A DNA stretch of 64,000 nucleotides, from assembly GCF_004001325.1 (NCBI RefSeq), contig NZ_AP018722.1:868001-932000 (forward strand). Reading direction: 5' to 3'. This DNA comes from Thiomicrorhabdus aquaedulcis. Its GTDB lineage: Bacteria > Pseudomonadota > Gammaproteobacteria > Thiomicrospirales > Thiomicrospiraceae. The notes beneath the pieces were generated by a model. The model was given only the letters and a program-made list of their open reading frames with translations. It ran no database searches and was not told where the DNA came from. Of this stretch, positions 45,000 to 56,101 are shown piece by piece. Both the position numbers and the translations under genes were made by a program. Position 1 is the first letter of the stretch; each line of letters opens with the position of its first letter.

Positions 45000-47555
45000 A
45001 TGTCAACAGAATATTTACTACCGCCCAGCACCGTTATTCTTTCTACTGCTGATTTACAAGGCAGAATTCTCACATTTAATCAAAGCTTTCTGGAGGCATC
45101 AGGCTACACTATTGATGAAATTCAGGGAAAGCCGCACAGCATTCTGCGTCATCCAGACATGCCCAAAGAAGCTTTTAAAGACATGTGGCAAACCATTCAA
45201 GCCGGTAAACCTTGGTTTGGTCTGGTTAAAAATAAACGCAAAAATGGTGACTTTTATTGGGTGGCTGCCAATGCGAGTCCCATTTTTACAGATGGGAAAA
45301 TAACCGGCTTTGTATCAGTACGCTATCCTGCAAGCAGCGCCCAAAAAACGATGGCAGAAAAACTCTACAACCAAATTCGTAATCAACAAGCCAAGATGCC
45401 TTGGACAAAAACACGCCCCGCCTATTTAAATCATTTTATGGGTTCAGGTCTGCTTGTGTTGACGGGAGCACTTTTACCAACGCTGACCACTTTGCCATCT
45501 TTAGTCGCTACCTTAGTAACCTTAGCGGGTTTGGCTTGGGTTAGTATCTTCTATTTTAAAGCAAACAAACCCAATGCAGTTCAAAGCAGAGCGATTGAAG
45601 ACCTGAGCAATGGCATTTTTCGCGAACCTATAGTGGGTCATGATGCCTGGTCAAATGCACTTAACCTACTTCGCACCCGAGTTGGGCAAAATGCCAGTGA
45701 TACTCTTGATGCCGCTCGCCAAAGTGCCATGCTTACTACGGCCATGAATGCGGCAAGCACAAACTTAATGGTTGCCGATAGTGATTTTAATATCGTAAGC
45801 ATCAATACAACGCTGGCTGAGATGTTTCAGCGCAACGAGACAACCTTGCAAACTGCGTTGCCCAATTTTAGTGCAAAAAGCATTGTTGGCAGTAATATGG
45901 ATATTTTTCATAAAGACCCAAGTCATCAAAGAAAAATGGTTGGAGCGCTTCAAACGACTTGGAGCGGTCGTTTAGATGTCGCCGGACTGAGCTTAGACCT
46001 TACGGTCGTACCGGTGTTAAACCAAGGTGTTAAACAGGGCTTTGTGGTCGAGTGGCGCGACATGACGGCTCAAGTGCAAATTCAAAACCAACTTGCGCAA
46101 GCAATACAGGCCGCAAGCACCGGTGTTTTAACCAGCCAAATTAATCTTAAAGGACAAGATGGGTTTTATTTACAGGTTGGACAAGGCATTAACGCGCTCT
46201 TAATTGGCTTGCAAGACTTTATGGCTAAAACCATTTATAACATTGGCGAAATTGCGTTTAATCGCTTAAACGGTCAACTGGATGGTCAATTTGATGGCAG
46301 TTATCGTATGACTCAAGACGCTATTAACATAGCGTTGCGAGGCTTAAATGAAATGGTTGGACAAGTGCAGTTTTCGGCCAACCTTGTTAATAATGCTATG
46401 CGCCAATTATCCTCTGGCGTCAATGAATTTTCGAGCCAGGTACAGCAGCAGGCGGCGGCCATAGAGCAAACATCGGCGGCTTCACAGCAAATGCTGGCCA
46501 GCGTTCAACAGAATATGAGTACTATTCATCATGCAAACAGCGTGACTCAAAATGTAACCCTTCAAGTTAAGTCGGGGAGCGGGGTCATGGACAAAGCATT
46601 AATCAGCATTCAAGCGGTAGAAGCTTCGGGTCATAAAATTGGCGAGATCGTCATTTTAATTGATAGCATTGCTTTTCAAACCAATCTATTGGCGCTCAAC
46701 GCCGCCGTTGAGGCCGCTCGTGCGGGGGAACATGGCCGTGGTTTTGCAGTAGTCGCCAGTGAAGTGCGTGCCTTGGCAGGTAAGTCTGCACAAGCCGCTA
46801 AAGAAATAAAAAACCTTATTGACACCAGTGTTCAGCAAATTGATGAGGGCACTCAACGAGTTAAAGAAGCCAGTAATGCCCTGAATGAAATCATGTCATC
46901 TACCAATGAAGTCAGCAGCATTATGCTTGAGGTTACCAATGCCAGTGCTGAACAAGAACAAGCTATTCACGAAGTAACCAATGCTATGACCATTATGGAC
47001 AGCGCCATTCAGCAAAGTGCTGCACTGGTTGAGCAGACCGCTGCCAGCGCTGAACAGGTTTCAGATAATATGAATACACTAAATCATTTGATTTCAAGTT
47101 TTGAATTATCAAACGAGGCAAAAGCCATTAGCCAATCTGGACGCTCACCTTTGGCAGATATGAAGCAAATTCACCTTAATTGGCGCTTAAGCATCGCTAA
47201 TGCATTAACAGGTTTTGATACAAGCGTTTCTGTAGAAGATGCGGTTGACATCCATATATGTGAACTGGGTAAATGGCGTTACAGCGAAGGCAGTCAATTA
47301 GAACATTTACCCTTAATGCGTCAGCTTGATGAAAAACACATTCATTTCCACCAGTTAGTAGGACAGGCGCTTGGTTTTGCAAAAAAAGGCGATTATGCGA
47401 ACGTTGATCCTATGATGCCGCAAATAAATCTTTTATCTACCGATATTGTTGAATTGCTGACCGAACTGGAAAAAAACATTATTACACCCTTAGGAATCGC
47501 TGCTAATTTACCCGCTTGTAAGGGTCAACCACATGGTTGCGCTCAAAAATACTAA
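45000..47555 (+). CDS. PAS-containing chemoreceptor with C-terminal CZB domain
   Basis: About 851 residues. An Aer-like N-terminal PAS domain ([36 protein letters not shown]) is followed by a membrane hairpin (about 150-195), a second PAS-like domain ([20 protein letters not shown]), the receptor tip [20 protein letters not shown] and a C-terminal CZB zinc-binding domain with [26 protein letters not shown] and HIHFHQLV. It probably senses redox or energy state through the PAS domains; CZB domains bind zinc and respond to zinc or hypochlorite in other receptors. A GTG at 44988 is an alternative start. A gene for a PAS-GGDEF-EAL protein follows after 53 bases. Confidence 0.92.
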   Translation: MSTEYLLPPSTVILSTADLQGRILTFNQSFLEASGYTIDEIQGKPHSILRHPDMPKEAFKDMWQTIQAGKPWFGLVKNKRKNGDFYWVAANASPIFTDGKITGFVSVRYPASSAQKTMAEKLYNQIRNQQAKMPWTKTRPAYLNHFMGSGLLVLTGALLPTLTTLPSLVATLVTLAGLAWVSIFYFKANKPNAVQSRAIEDLSNGIFREPIVGHDAWSNALNLLRTRVGQNASDTLDAARQSAMLTTAMNAASTNLMVADSDFNIVSINTTLAEMFQRNETTLQTALPNFSAKSIVGSNMDIFHKDPSHQRKMVGALQTTWSGRLDVAGLSLDLTVVPVLNQGVKQGFVVEWRDMTAQVQIQNQLAQAIQAASTGVLTSQINLKGQDGFYLQVGQGINALLIGLQDFMAKTIYNIGEIAFNRLNGQLDGQFDGSYRMTQDAINIALRGLNEMVGQVQFSANLVNNAMRQLSSGVNEFSSQVQQQAAAIEQTSAASQQMLASVQQNMSTIHHANSVTQNVTLQVKSGSGVMDKALISIQAVEASGHKIGEIVILIDSIAFQTNLLALNAAVEAARAGEHGRGFAVVASEVRALAGKSAQAAKEIKNLIDTSVQQIDEGTQRVKEASNALNEIMSSTNEVSSIMLEVTNASAEQEQAIHEVTNAMTIMDSAIQQSAALVEQTAASAEQVSDNMNTLNHLISSFELSNEAKAISQSGRSPLADMKQIHLNWRLSIANALTGFDTSVSVEDAVDIHICELGKWRYSEGSQLEHLPLMRQLDEKHIHFHQLVGQALGFAKKGDYANVDPMMPQINLLSTDIVELLTELEKNIITPLGIAANLPACKGQPHGCAQKY

Positions 47556-47608
47556 ATTATTACCCAAAAATTGGGTGAGCTTAAATCAGAAAAAATGAGC
47601 AGATTTTA

Positions 47609-49572
47609 ATGGATAAAAATGACCTTGCAAGACATAGCAACCACGCTATAACGATTGATCAACGACTTTTGGAGCAACGGCGTGCCCTTGATGAAGCGGC
47701 CATTGTTTCAGAGACCGATTTAACCGGCAACATCACTTACTTTAACGATAAATTTGTTGAAATTTCTGGTTACAGTCGTTATGAACTGATTGGCCAAAAC
47801 CACCGCATCATAAACTCAAACACGCATAACCCAGCTTTTTTTCAGCACATGTGGCACACCATTTTAATGGGCGATACATGGCAGGGAGATATTTGTAATC
47901 GCAAAAAAGATGGGCAACTATATTGGGTTAAAAGCACTATTGTGCCAATTATGGATACCAACACACACAAGCCCGTGCGCTTTCAATCCATTCGCTTTGA
48001 CATCACCCCCCAAAAAGAACTCGAACAATCTCTAATTCACCAAACGACCACCGACCCGCTTACGGGGATTAATAATCGTTATGCTCTTAATAGACTGTTT
48101 AACATCGCAAAAAACCTTGCAGAGAGCCAGAACACACTTCTTGCAGTTTGCCTAATCGACCTTGATGACTTTAAATCAATCAACGATCAATTAGGTCATA
48201 AAGAGGGTGATCAAGTTCTTATTCAGTTAGCACTAAGGTTAAAGCACACCTTGCGTGACCATGACATGGTTGCGCGACTGGGTGGTGATGAATTTGCCTT
48301 AATACTTAATAATTTAAAAAGCAAAGATGAAATTAACGTTTGTCTTCATCGGCTATCTCAAGCAATTGAACAGCCACTCCATCTTGACGGTTACTCCGTT
48401 ACTCTGAGTGCTAGCCTTGGCGTGGCTATTTACCCTGAGCATAACGATGAATTTGATGTTTTAATTCGCCAAGCCGATTATTCGATGTATCTCGCCAAAC
48501 AAAAGGGCAAAAATCAATTTGTTTTTTTGATCATTCTGAAAATTTAGAACAAAAAGACCTCAACAACCTTTTTAACGACGTACACAATGGCATGATTGCA
48601 AACGAATTTTTATTGCATTATCAACCCAAAGTTAATATGCGCACTGGGAGCATCTTTGGCATGGAAGCCTTGCTGCGCTGGCAACATCCAACACAAGGCA
48701 ACAGACCCCCTTTAAGCTATCTTCCCAAAATTGAGCAACATGACATTATCATCGAGCTTGGTAATTGGATTCTCGACAGTGCGCTGAGTCAAATTGCAAA
48801 GTGGCATCAACAAGGTAACAGCTGGGTGGTGAGTGTCAATATTGCAAGCCATCACCTGCAACATCCCGATTTTTTTACAGTGCTAACACAAACCTTAGCG
48901 CGTCATCCCAATGCACCGGCACATTTATTAGAACTAGAAATTTTGGAGACTGTTGTATTAACCGATGTTACTTATGTCAAAGATCTGATTAATAAATGTC
49001 AGTCACTAGGGGTACATGTTGCGCTGGATGATTTTGGGACAGGATATTCATCACTTAGCTATTTAAAAAACTTGCCGACAGAAACCATAAAAATAGATCA
49101 AAGCTTTGTGAGAGACATGCAAACTGACCAAGGTGATTTGGCCATTATTGAAGCCATTATCAGCATTGGTAAAGCGTTTAATCGTAAAGTCTTAGCAGAA
49201 GGCGTTGAGACGGATGAACAAGGGGTAATATTAATGCGGCTAGGTTGCGACCTAGCGCAGGGCTATGGAATCGGCAGACCCATGCCTGCCGAACAAGTGC
49301 AAGTTTGGGCTAATGCCTATCAACCAAGTGAGCTTTGGCAACAATGGAACAGTCAAAACTGGTCTTTGGAAGATATGCCTTTAGTCATGGCGCAACGCGA
49401 CCATGCCCAATGGGTACAACAAATTGAACGTTATGTTTGTTCACCCAATAGCCAGCAAATGCCTGAAATTGAGTATCATCATCATTGTCGATTTGGGCAA
49501 TGGTATTATGGCGCGGGCAAATCCTATTCTTTATTACCTGTGGAGTGGTTACACTATTTCGTACCTAGATGA
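47609..49572 (+). pseudogene. PAS-GGDEF-EAL(-CZB) protein, frameshifted and cut by IS
   Basis: Domains in order: PAS (SETDLTGNITYFNDKFVEIS), GGDEF with intact VARLGGDEFALIL, EAL with MEALLRW, LEILETVVL, ALDDFGTGYSSLS, VLAEGVE, and the beginning of a CZB domain (YHHHCRFGQWYYGAGK). The frame breaks after KGKNQFVF at the T7 run 48522-48528; with eight T it reads FFDHSENLEQKDLNNLFND straight into the EAL frame. The last ten codons (from 49539) belong to the IS end, so the CZB domain is truncated. Both c-di-GMP domains would be active by motif. Confidence 0.85.
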
Positions 49573-49605
49573 TGTTATAAAATCACCATCCAAAGGAGAC
49601 CCGAA

Positions 49606-49893
49606 ATGGCCAATGCAAAATACGACCTTGAACTTAAAAAAGAAGTTATTGACGCCATCGTCAATGGTGGAAGAAGTTCAGCTCAAGCCGCAAGAGATTA
49701 TGAGTTACCCGTTACCGTTGTTTACACTTGGGTTCGTGCACATAAACTTAAAAATGATTTGGCTGTGATTCCAAAACTCTCGGAATCTCTAGAACAAGAA
49801 AATAAACGGCTTAAAAAAGAACTCGCTCAAGCCAAAATGGAGCGAGACATCTTAAAAAAAGCCACCGCATACTTCGCCAGTCTCGAGAAATAA
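49606..49893 (+). CDS. IS3-family transposase OrfA
   Basis: A 95-residue protein with an N-terminal helix-turn-helix (DLELKKEVIDAIVNGGRSSA, QAARDYELPVTVVYTWVRAH) and a leucine-zipper-like coiled coil ending KKATAYFASLEK. It binds the IS ends. RBS AAAGGAGA. Near its stop, GAGAAATAA allows ribosomes to slip -1 into the orfB frame. Confidence 0.94.
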   Translation: MANAKYDLELKKEVIDAIVNGGRSSAQAARDYELPVTVVYTWVRAHKLKNDLAVIPKLSESLEQENKRLKKELAQAKMERDILKKATAYFASLEK

Positions 49894-50798
49894 AGTATGC
49901 GTGGATACAAAAGCATCGAGAAGAATTCCCGCTTGTACTGATGTGTAAGGTATTAAACGTGCCCGTCAGCAGCTTTAATAGCTGGCTAAAATTAGACCCC
50001 ACAGATAAGGCAGCCGAACAAAAAGAGAATACTGATTTGGTTAAAGAGACCTTCGGCATCTTAAAAGGAAATGCAGGAGCAAGAGGCATAAAAGGTTATT
50101 TAACCAACGAAAAGAAAGTGACGATGAGTCGGCGTAAGATTGCTCGAATCATGCGAGAACAAGGCCTAATCGTCCACACTCGTAAGAAGTTTAAGAAAGC
50201 CAGCAGTGCGGCCATTAATGACCCAAAAATACAGCCAAACTTACTCAAACGGGAGTTTAAAGTCAGCTACCTCAACCAAGTATGGGTCGGTGACATAACG
50301 CAAGTTAAAACCCAGCAAGGCTGGATGTACTTGGCCACCTACATTGACCTCTACTCAAGAAAAGTAGTCGGATGGGCATTGGAATCGCATATGCGCTCAG
50401 AGCTCATCGAAACCGCATTAAAAAGAGCACTGTGGAATCGTAAACCACCAAAAGGACTGATGGTTCACACGGACCAAGGCAGTCAATTTATCAGTAATGC
50501 TTACCGCAAGCTGATTGCCCATTGGGGCATTAAGCAAAGCATGAGTCGTCGCGGAAATTGTTGGGATAATGCCGTTATTGAAAGCTTCTTTAAGTCTTTC
50601 AAAACAGAAACCGTTTATCAGCTTACAAAATTAATCGACCAACAAGAAATGCGTTGGCTGGTTTCGGAATATATGGGGCACTACAACCACATCAGGCCAC
50701 ACAGCTCGAACGGTTATATTGCGCCTGCAAAATTCGAGCAAATAAGGCTAGACCGACTAAAAGAAATTGAAGAAAATCTAGGTACGAAAAAGTGTTGA
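49887..50798 (+). CDS. IS3-family transposase OrfB (made by -1 frameshift)
   Basis: DDE integrase-type transposase. The -1 frame from about 49887 reads EIKYAWIQKHREEFPLVLMC, the usual OrfB start, and continues to 50798; a separate ATG lies at 49941. HTH_21 region MSRRKIARIMREQGLIVHTR, then catalytic residues in QVWVGDITQVKTQQGWMYLA (first Asp), LMVHTDQGSQFIS (second Asp) and NCWDNAVIESFFKSFKTE (Glu). Appears intact, so the element could still be mobile. Confidence 0.93.
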   Translation, partial: EIKYAWIQKHREEFPLVLMCKVLNVPVSSFNSWLKLDPTDKAAEQKENTDLVKETFGILKGNAGARGIKGYLTNEKKVTMSRRKIARIMREQGLIVHTRKKFKKASSAAINDPKIQPNLLKREFKVSYLNQVWVGDITQVKTQQGWMYLATYIDLYSRKVVGWALESHMRSELIETALKRALWNRKPPKGLMVHTDQGSQFISNAYRKLIAHWGIKQSMSRRGNCWDNAVIESFFKSFKTETVYQLTKLIDQQEMRWLVSEYMGHYNHIRPHSSNGYIAPAKFEQIRLDRLKEIEENLGTKKC

Positions 50799-51847
50799 CA
50801 CTCCACAGTTTCTACCCTGCGACTTGGCTTTATACAATTTAATGTCAGCTCTGTGAATGGCTGATAACAAGGTTTCGTTTTGAGTTAACGGCACCAGTCC
50901 GGCGCTAAAGGTAACCTTTTTTGCTTGAGGATCGTAAAGGTTTAAGTTTTGCCTAAAGGCATCCAAAATACTAAAGGCTTTTTGTAACGGCTGTTTTAAC
51001 AAAATCAAAAACTCTTCGCCACCATATCGAGCAACTAAAAATTCTTCATCCTCGTTTATTGTTCTTAAACGTTTTGCAAAAGTAACCAGCACCTCATCAC
51101 CACACTGATGTCCATAGGTGTCATTGAGTAATTTAAAATTATCCAAATCTAAAATGGCCAAACTATAGTCGCTCTTGTCATTTATATTGTTGTACAACTG
51201 AGCAAATGCACTCCGATTATAAAGCTTGGTGAGTGAATCGGTTTCTGCAAGCACGCGTAACTGCTGTGCCAGTCGTTCAGACTTTTCGCGTTGCAAACGA
51301 TAACGCTTGCCATACATTTTCATTATAAATATAGACATGCCAACCGTAACGGCATAACTTACCCAAATATCCAACTGTTTGGCTTGAACGTTAGGATATG
51401 AATAAATCCAAGGTTGAAGGCTAGTCTCACTAAATACCAATCCGGCTGGAATAACAATAATTAGCATCGTAAAAAAATAACGTGATTTTGGGTAATCCGC
51501 TAACAAAAAGCTAAAATAAAACGCCGCAATAAGATAGAGCAACAATGTCGGACCGGCAGAGCCGCCATTATAAAACCAGTTAGCTGGAAGAACGAATACA
51601 ATCGCTATCACTAGAAAAAGGAGTGACATTTAAAAAACTGTCCCTTAAAGCGAGAGTAATAAAAAATTACGACGTGTGATAGAGCAATAAAAATTAAAAC
51701 GAGGTTGAATTCAAGCTTTGTTGTTAAAAACGCCATATTAAAAAATGCAAAACCCGAGTACAAAAAAATACCCGCTAAAAGCAATATATGATGCGTATAC
51801 TCCTGCGAACGCTCTGGATCACCTAATAACCATCTAAGTTTATTCAA
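50778..51847 (-). pseudogene. Membrane diguanylate cyclase (GGDEF), frameshifted, 3' end replaced by IS
   Basis: An N-terminal membrane region of about 6 helices is followed by a GGDEF domain (ETDSLTKLYNRSAFAQLYNN, VARYGGEEFLILLK with the active GGEEF signature). The 5' part (from 51847) stops after FKGQFFK; the main frame starts MSLLFLVIAIVFVLPANWFY in the -1-shifted frame. One extra base in the T3/A6 run 51629-51637 would join them. The last eight residues (GVSTLFRT) come from the IS right end at 50808, so the native C-terminus is lost, although the GGDEF domain is almost complete. Confidence 0.8.
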
Positions 51848-51917
51848 TCTAATTTGCCTTATGCTGCTGAGTTTTTATCGCTAAACCGAAGATTCTAAAC
51901 TATTTTTTTTAAAAAAG

Positions 51918-52143
51918 TAAATAGGGTCAACTCAATGGAGGCATAGAAAAAAGGGGATGATTTCTATCCAGTGTCAATTCCTCTGTCGTACGCTTTAAAC
52001 AGCGTTTGTAAAAATTAGTTTCACTCTAAACCAGCCAGGCCTGGTCAAGTTGGCGGTTGAATAAAAAGGTAGCGTCGTCCTTTATGCTAACGCGGATTCA
52101 AGTAATAACTGCAGTTTGTATTTAATTTGACCCTGTTTATTCC
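51918..52143. repeat. Possible GGGTCAA-ended repeat element
   Basis: The left end TAAATAGGGTCAA and right end TTGACCCTGTTTATTCC form an imperfect inverted repeat about 226 bases apart. The right end and the upstream AAAAAGGTAGCGTCGTCCTTTA recur in diverged form at 55881-55904 and 56014-56043. GGGTCAGAGTAAAATTA-like strings of this kind are often found near REP-associated (RAYT) repeats, but no such transposase is here. Confidence 0.45.
52035..52044. repeat. Intergenic palindrome CCAGGCCTGG
   Basis: Exact core copy inside the repeat debris upstream (3' side) of mtfA. Confidence 0.8.
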
Positions 52144-52233
52144 ATGGCTTATTACGCTTCATAGTCAAAAGTCAAACAGTCAAAAAGTCAAAAAAAATCA
52201 AACGCTTAATATCTTACTGCAAGCCGTTGTTAA

Positions 52234-53010
52234 TTAAATGCGCTGTGCGTTAGGATCTTGTTGATAAAACAATACCAACTGCTGATAGACCGCCGGAAAA
52301 TGGTGAATTAACAGATTGGGTGCGGTAAAAAAGTATTCTGTACAGACGGCAAAAAATTCAGCCGGATCGGTGGCGGCATAAGAATTTATAACCGCATGAT
52401 GCCCATGTTCAACTTGATGTTGTAACCGTTCAAACGCCTGGCTAAAGGCTTGAGTCCATGGCTCGCGTGTCATCTTGTTATGCAGTGGCGGCATGCCGTT
52501 GGCGCGGCCATTCAACATATCCAACTTATGTGAAAATTCGTGCAACACCAAATTGTGCCCTGGCTTAATTTGGTCTGATTCGGCTTTAAAACTTTGCCAA
52601 TCCAACACCACCGGTCCGTTTAACCAAGCCTCACCCTCCAATACCTCTTGTTGGTGCGATACAACTCCCCATTGGTCTATTTCATCGCGTTCTACAAAAA
52701 ATGCACTTGGATAGACGACAATATCATGCCAACCCTGGTAATACTCCAGCCCCAATTCTAAAATTAATAAACACGCATAGGCCGAGATGGTTAAGGTCAT
52801 TGGTCTAGATAAACTGAAATCATTGCTGGCACTAAAGTTTTTTTGATGTGTAAATAAAATCGTTAACTCGCGCAATTGCACTTTTTGCAGTGGCGTTAAA
52901 TGGTCAAAAATGCGGTGATCGGTCATTAACTGATGCCAAAACGCGTGCGAAATTGGATAACGCTTTAATATACGTTGTGTTTGCCAATCTTTAAGCCAGT
53001 TAAAAATCAT
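52234..53010 (-). CDS. mtfA: Zinc peptidase MtfA-like
   Basis: A 258-residue M90-type metallopeptidase. The zinc motif LVLHEFSHKLDMLNGRANGM gives HExxH and the third ligand glutamate is in ATDPAEFFAVCTEYFF. In E. coli, MtfA binds the repressor Mlc and thereby affects the glucose phosphotransferase system; in this organism the partner is likely different. An N-terminal basic region precedes the domain. Stand-alone gene. Confidence 0.9.
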   Translation of the reverse strand: MIFNWLKDWQTQRILKRYPISHAFWHQLMTDHRIFDHLTPLQKVQLRELTILFTHQKNFSASNDFSLSRPMTLTISAYACLLILELGLEYYQGWHDIVVYPSAFFVERDEIDQWGVVSHQQEVLEGEAWLNGPVVLDWQSFKAESDQIKPGHNLVLHEFSHKLDMLNGRANGMPPLHNKMTREPWTQAFSQAFERLQHQVEHGHHAVINSYAATDPAEFFAVCTEYFFTAPNLLIHHFPAVYQQLVLFYQQDPNAQRI

Positions 53011-53453
53011 CTATACGCTCACGTATTTTAGGTATTTAAGTTACAAGCTTAACCTGGTTTTTGATGGCGTGAGGTTTTATGGGTTAAATTTTAATGAGGG
53101 TTTCATGTTCTTATTGGGCTTTAACGCCCACGCCGTTGTCGATTTGATTGCTGGGGTGGTTGATGAGTATTTTTTGGTTAAGCTCGTTCGTCACTTGGGC
53201 GTGCAGTCCGTTGATGCGAGCAATGGTTACCAATAGAAAAATAGGAACGTTTTCTTGCCCAATTAAAAAATTAAAACACAGCTAAACTGAACTGGCCTGG
53301 TGGGTTTAATTTGTAATTTTGTCTAAAAAACCCAGTTTAGATTATGGAGCATGAGTCTAAATTAGAATAATAGAGTGGCGTTTAGCTTTTTTATGATGGC
53401 TTGTTGCGTTGAGAGCCTGTAAACAACGGGCTCCTAAAGCAATATTTTGGCTT
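53011..53453. other. Gap with an HlyD-like gene fragment
   Basis: A gene-free stretch of about 440 bases. Its middle (about 53112-53240) is a decayed copy of the 3' end of the membrane fusion protein gene at 57897. At 53282-53301 is CTAAACTGAACTGGCCTGGT, a relative of the pentamer tract plus palindrome at 39041. The rest is unremarkable. Confidence 0.7.
53112..53240 (-). pseudogene. Remnant of membrane-fusion-protein gene 3' end
   Basis: Closely similar, with small indels, to 57903-58030: shared ACGCCGTT-TCGATTTG and GCTGGGGTGGTTGATGAG, then TCACTTGGGCGTGCAGTCCG. The encoded end (Asn-His-Pro-Ser-x-Gln-Ile-x-Asn-Gly-Val) matches, but the frame is broken and the 5' part is missing. Confidence 0.8.
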
Positions 53454-55534
53454 TTAGTTTAGCCGTGCGACATGGCCGGTATTAAAAAATGCCATTTCTT
53501 TTTGCAATAAATTGGCCTGCTCGTTCAGACTTTCTGAGGCTGCACTGGTTTCTTCTACCAGTGCGGCATTTTGTTGAGTCGCCCCATCTATTTGAATAAT
53601 GGCGTGGTGGACTTGGCGTACACCCTCGGCTTGTTCGGACGAGGCAGTTGCGATCTGAGTAATCATTTGTGTCATTAACCGAACGGACTCATTGATTTCT
53701 TTTAAAACCCCTCCTGATTCCGATGCCAAATTTGCCCCTTGATTAACGCGAGTCACCGTTTGATCAATCAGCAGTTTTATACTTTTTGCCGCATCGGCTG
53801 ATTTTTGAGCCAATTGACGCACTTCGCTGGCAACTACGGCAAATCCACGTCCATGTTCGCCAGCTCTTGCTGCTTCAACTGCGGCATTTAAGGCTAATAA
53901 ATTGGTTTGAAAGGCGATGCTGTCAATCAACGTGACTATTTCTGAAATTTGATGACTCGAATCTTGAATCATTTGCATGGCTTGTAGGGTTTGTTGCATG
54001 ACCTCAACCCCTTGATGCGCTTTACCTTGTACTTGTTGGCTTACCTGCGTTGCCTGTTTAGCGTTATCGTTGGTGCTTTGTACTTGGCTACTCATTTGGT
54101 GTATGGCTGACGAAGTTTGTTCTAAAGCCGCGGCTTGTTCTTGTACTCGCTCACTTAAATTTAAAGAGCCTTGCGACACTTCATGAGCTGCGCCACTGAC
54201 CACTTCGGCGGCGGCCAAAGCGACATTAACCACGGTTTTAATTTTGGCAGTTGAATCATTCATGGCGTGTTGCAAGGTTTGCAACTGCCCTTTAAAGCCA
54301 TCGCCGGTTAAGGTCTGAGTTAAGTCGCCGGCCGCTTGCGCAGTAACAACGCCATTGATGGCATCAACGGTATGCGCTATAGAATCCATGGCTTGATTGA
54401 CTCTATCTTTGAGTTGCGCCAAACTGCCACGGGCACTGACTTTAACTTGACCTGTAAAATCACCTTGCGCCATTTGATGCATGACTTGGTTAATTTCGGC
54501 CATCACCGTGTCTAACGCAGTCATGGCATTTTGCACCAGATTTCGAAACTCTCCCGGTACCTTAGCGTCCATTCGGGCTGAGAAGTCACCTTCATACAGC
54601 GCTTGCATGACCTTTGCCAGTTCATTCATGCTAAATGCGACAGACTCGGCCGAGCCATTTACACCCAATTTAAGGGTGGCTAAGTCGCCAATATAATCGC
54701 CTTGCATGCGCTGATTAAACTCGCCTTTGGCAATCCCATTGACCACTTGATTGGCTTCATTTATGGATTTTCTAAGTCGGCCAATAAGCCATTTAGACTT
54801 TGTCCTACTTGGTCTAGCTCATCTTTGCGCGGTTCAAATCGTAAAGAAAAATGCATTTCGCGTGATACGTGACTGACTTGATTGGTCATGCTCGCAATGG
54901 CTTTTTGAGAGAGCGCACCAGCAACCCACCCATAAAAATAACGACCAGCAGTATTAGGGCAATAACGACGACTTCACTTTTTAGCTTTTCGATAAACTGT
55001 GCATTAATATCGTCAATATAAATCCCGGTTCCAATAATCCACCCCCAAGGAGCAAACTCTCTGACATAGGATAATTTTCAACGGGTGTATCACTGTTGGG
55101 TTTAGGCCAAAAATAATGAACAAATCCTCCTGCCGCATTCGCCTTAACCGCTTTAACCATATCGACAAACAAAAAATTGCCCACTTTATCTTGGTTTGTA
55201 GACAAGTCTTGACCATCCAGTTTTGGGTTGGTGGGGTGCATAATCATTTTAGGCTGGTGATCATTTATCCAAAAATAATCCCCCTGACCGTACCGCAGAG
55301 TTTTAATGTAAGCCACGGCTTGTTGTTGCGCCTGTGCCTGTGACAGTTGACCCTCTTTTATTTTTTGTTCATATAAAAATAATTGACTAAACAAAGTGTC
55401 GGTTAACTTGGTTAATTGCACTTCTTTTCTTGCAGCATATTGGCACGTAAAGAATTTAAAGAATAAGCACTTAACACCAGCAGCCCTAACAAAGCGGTGG
55501 CTATCATTAGCCACACTCTACTCTGAATCGTCAT
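53454..55534 (-). pseudogene. Cache-type chemoreceptor with several frameshifts
   Basis: The ATG at 55534 follows a perfect AAAGGAGG and opens MTIQSRVWLMIATALLGLLV (TM1). It should continue through a single Cache domain (AVAYIKTLRYGQGDYFWIND, HPTNPKLDGQDLS, FAPWGWIIGTGIYIDD), TM2, HAMP repeats and the tip [20 protein letters not shown]. Four single-base losses break it: near 55425-55428 (T4), 55071-55078, 54902-54906 (T5) and 54768-54775. Unshifted, two pieces (54981-55514 and 53454-54746) remain. Either a pseudogene or a region with several sequencing errors. Confidence 0.85.
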
Positions 55535-56101
55535 ATATCCTCCTTTGGATGGTTTAAACAGTTTGTATAAAATGATTTAAATGAAACCTTTTTTAGGCAT
55601 AATTACATCCATGGAAATGGTTAAAATTCATTTATTTTTAGTAGTAAATTTTCTAGCAGTCTGCTGTTAGCTTAATTTTGCCGTAGAAATCGGAAATCGG
55701 AAGACGAAAAGGCCATTCAATTCTTTTCATTTGTGTGCGTGGATTCGACATCAAAAACCATCAAAAAAATATTTTATGAATTCTATACCAAAAAAACTGG
55801 TTTGGCTGGATTAAGTGCGTACCCTATTACGGCTAAAAAAGAAAGGGACTTAATTCTTTAGAGTAAGGCGCACCTTTTTACGTAAAAAGGCAGCATCCTC
55901 TTTTAGACAAACTTGTTTAGTACCATATGTTTTAATTTAGGGTGCTGGCTGAGAGAGAAGGGGATTCTTAAGTTTTATTTTAGCGTTGCTTAATTAAATT
56001 TACCGGTTATGAGTTTAATTTTACTCTGACCCCGTTTATTCCGTTTATGTGCCGTTGGTGCAAGGTCTCTAGTTGATTAAATTTTATTAAAAGGATAAAA
56101 A
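55535..56101. other. AT-rich gap with repeat fragments
   Basis: About 567 bases without a convincing gene. It contains an 18-base palindrome CCTTTTTACGTAAAAAGG at 55874-55891, a TTTAATTTTACTCTGACCCC segment (56014-56033) like the element end at 52121, and GTGCAAGGTCTC at 56059-56070, which looks like a solo MITE end. The LemA-like gene follows. Confidence 0.6.

Larger units (their letters stand above)
49539..50808 (+). mobile_element. IS3-family insertion sequence (1270 bp)
   Basis: Ends TGTGGAGTGGTTACACTATT and, inverted, TGTGGAGTGTCAACACTTTT, continuing TCGTACCTAG on both sides: about 30-base inverted repeats with few mismatches and the TG...CA tips of the IS3 family. It carries orfA and orfB with a -1 frameshift. 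No direct target repeat is found: flanks are TTACC on the left and GTTTC on the right. Confidence 0.92.
51848..52233. other. Gap with repeat debris between cyclase and mtfA
   Basis: About 390 bases without a gene. It holds an element of roughly 226 bases (51918-52143) bounded by inverted GGGTCAA / TTGACCC ends, and one palindrome copy at 52035-52044. Nothing else was recognised. Confidence 0.6.
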
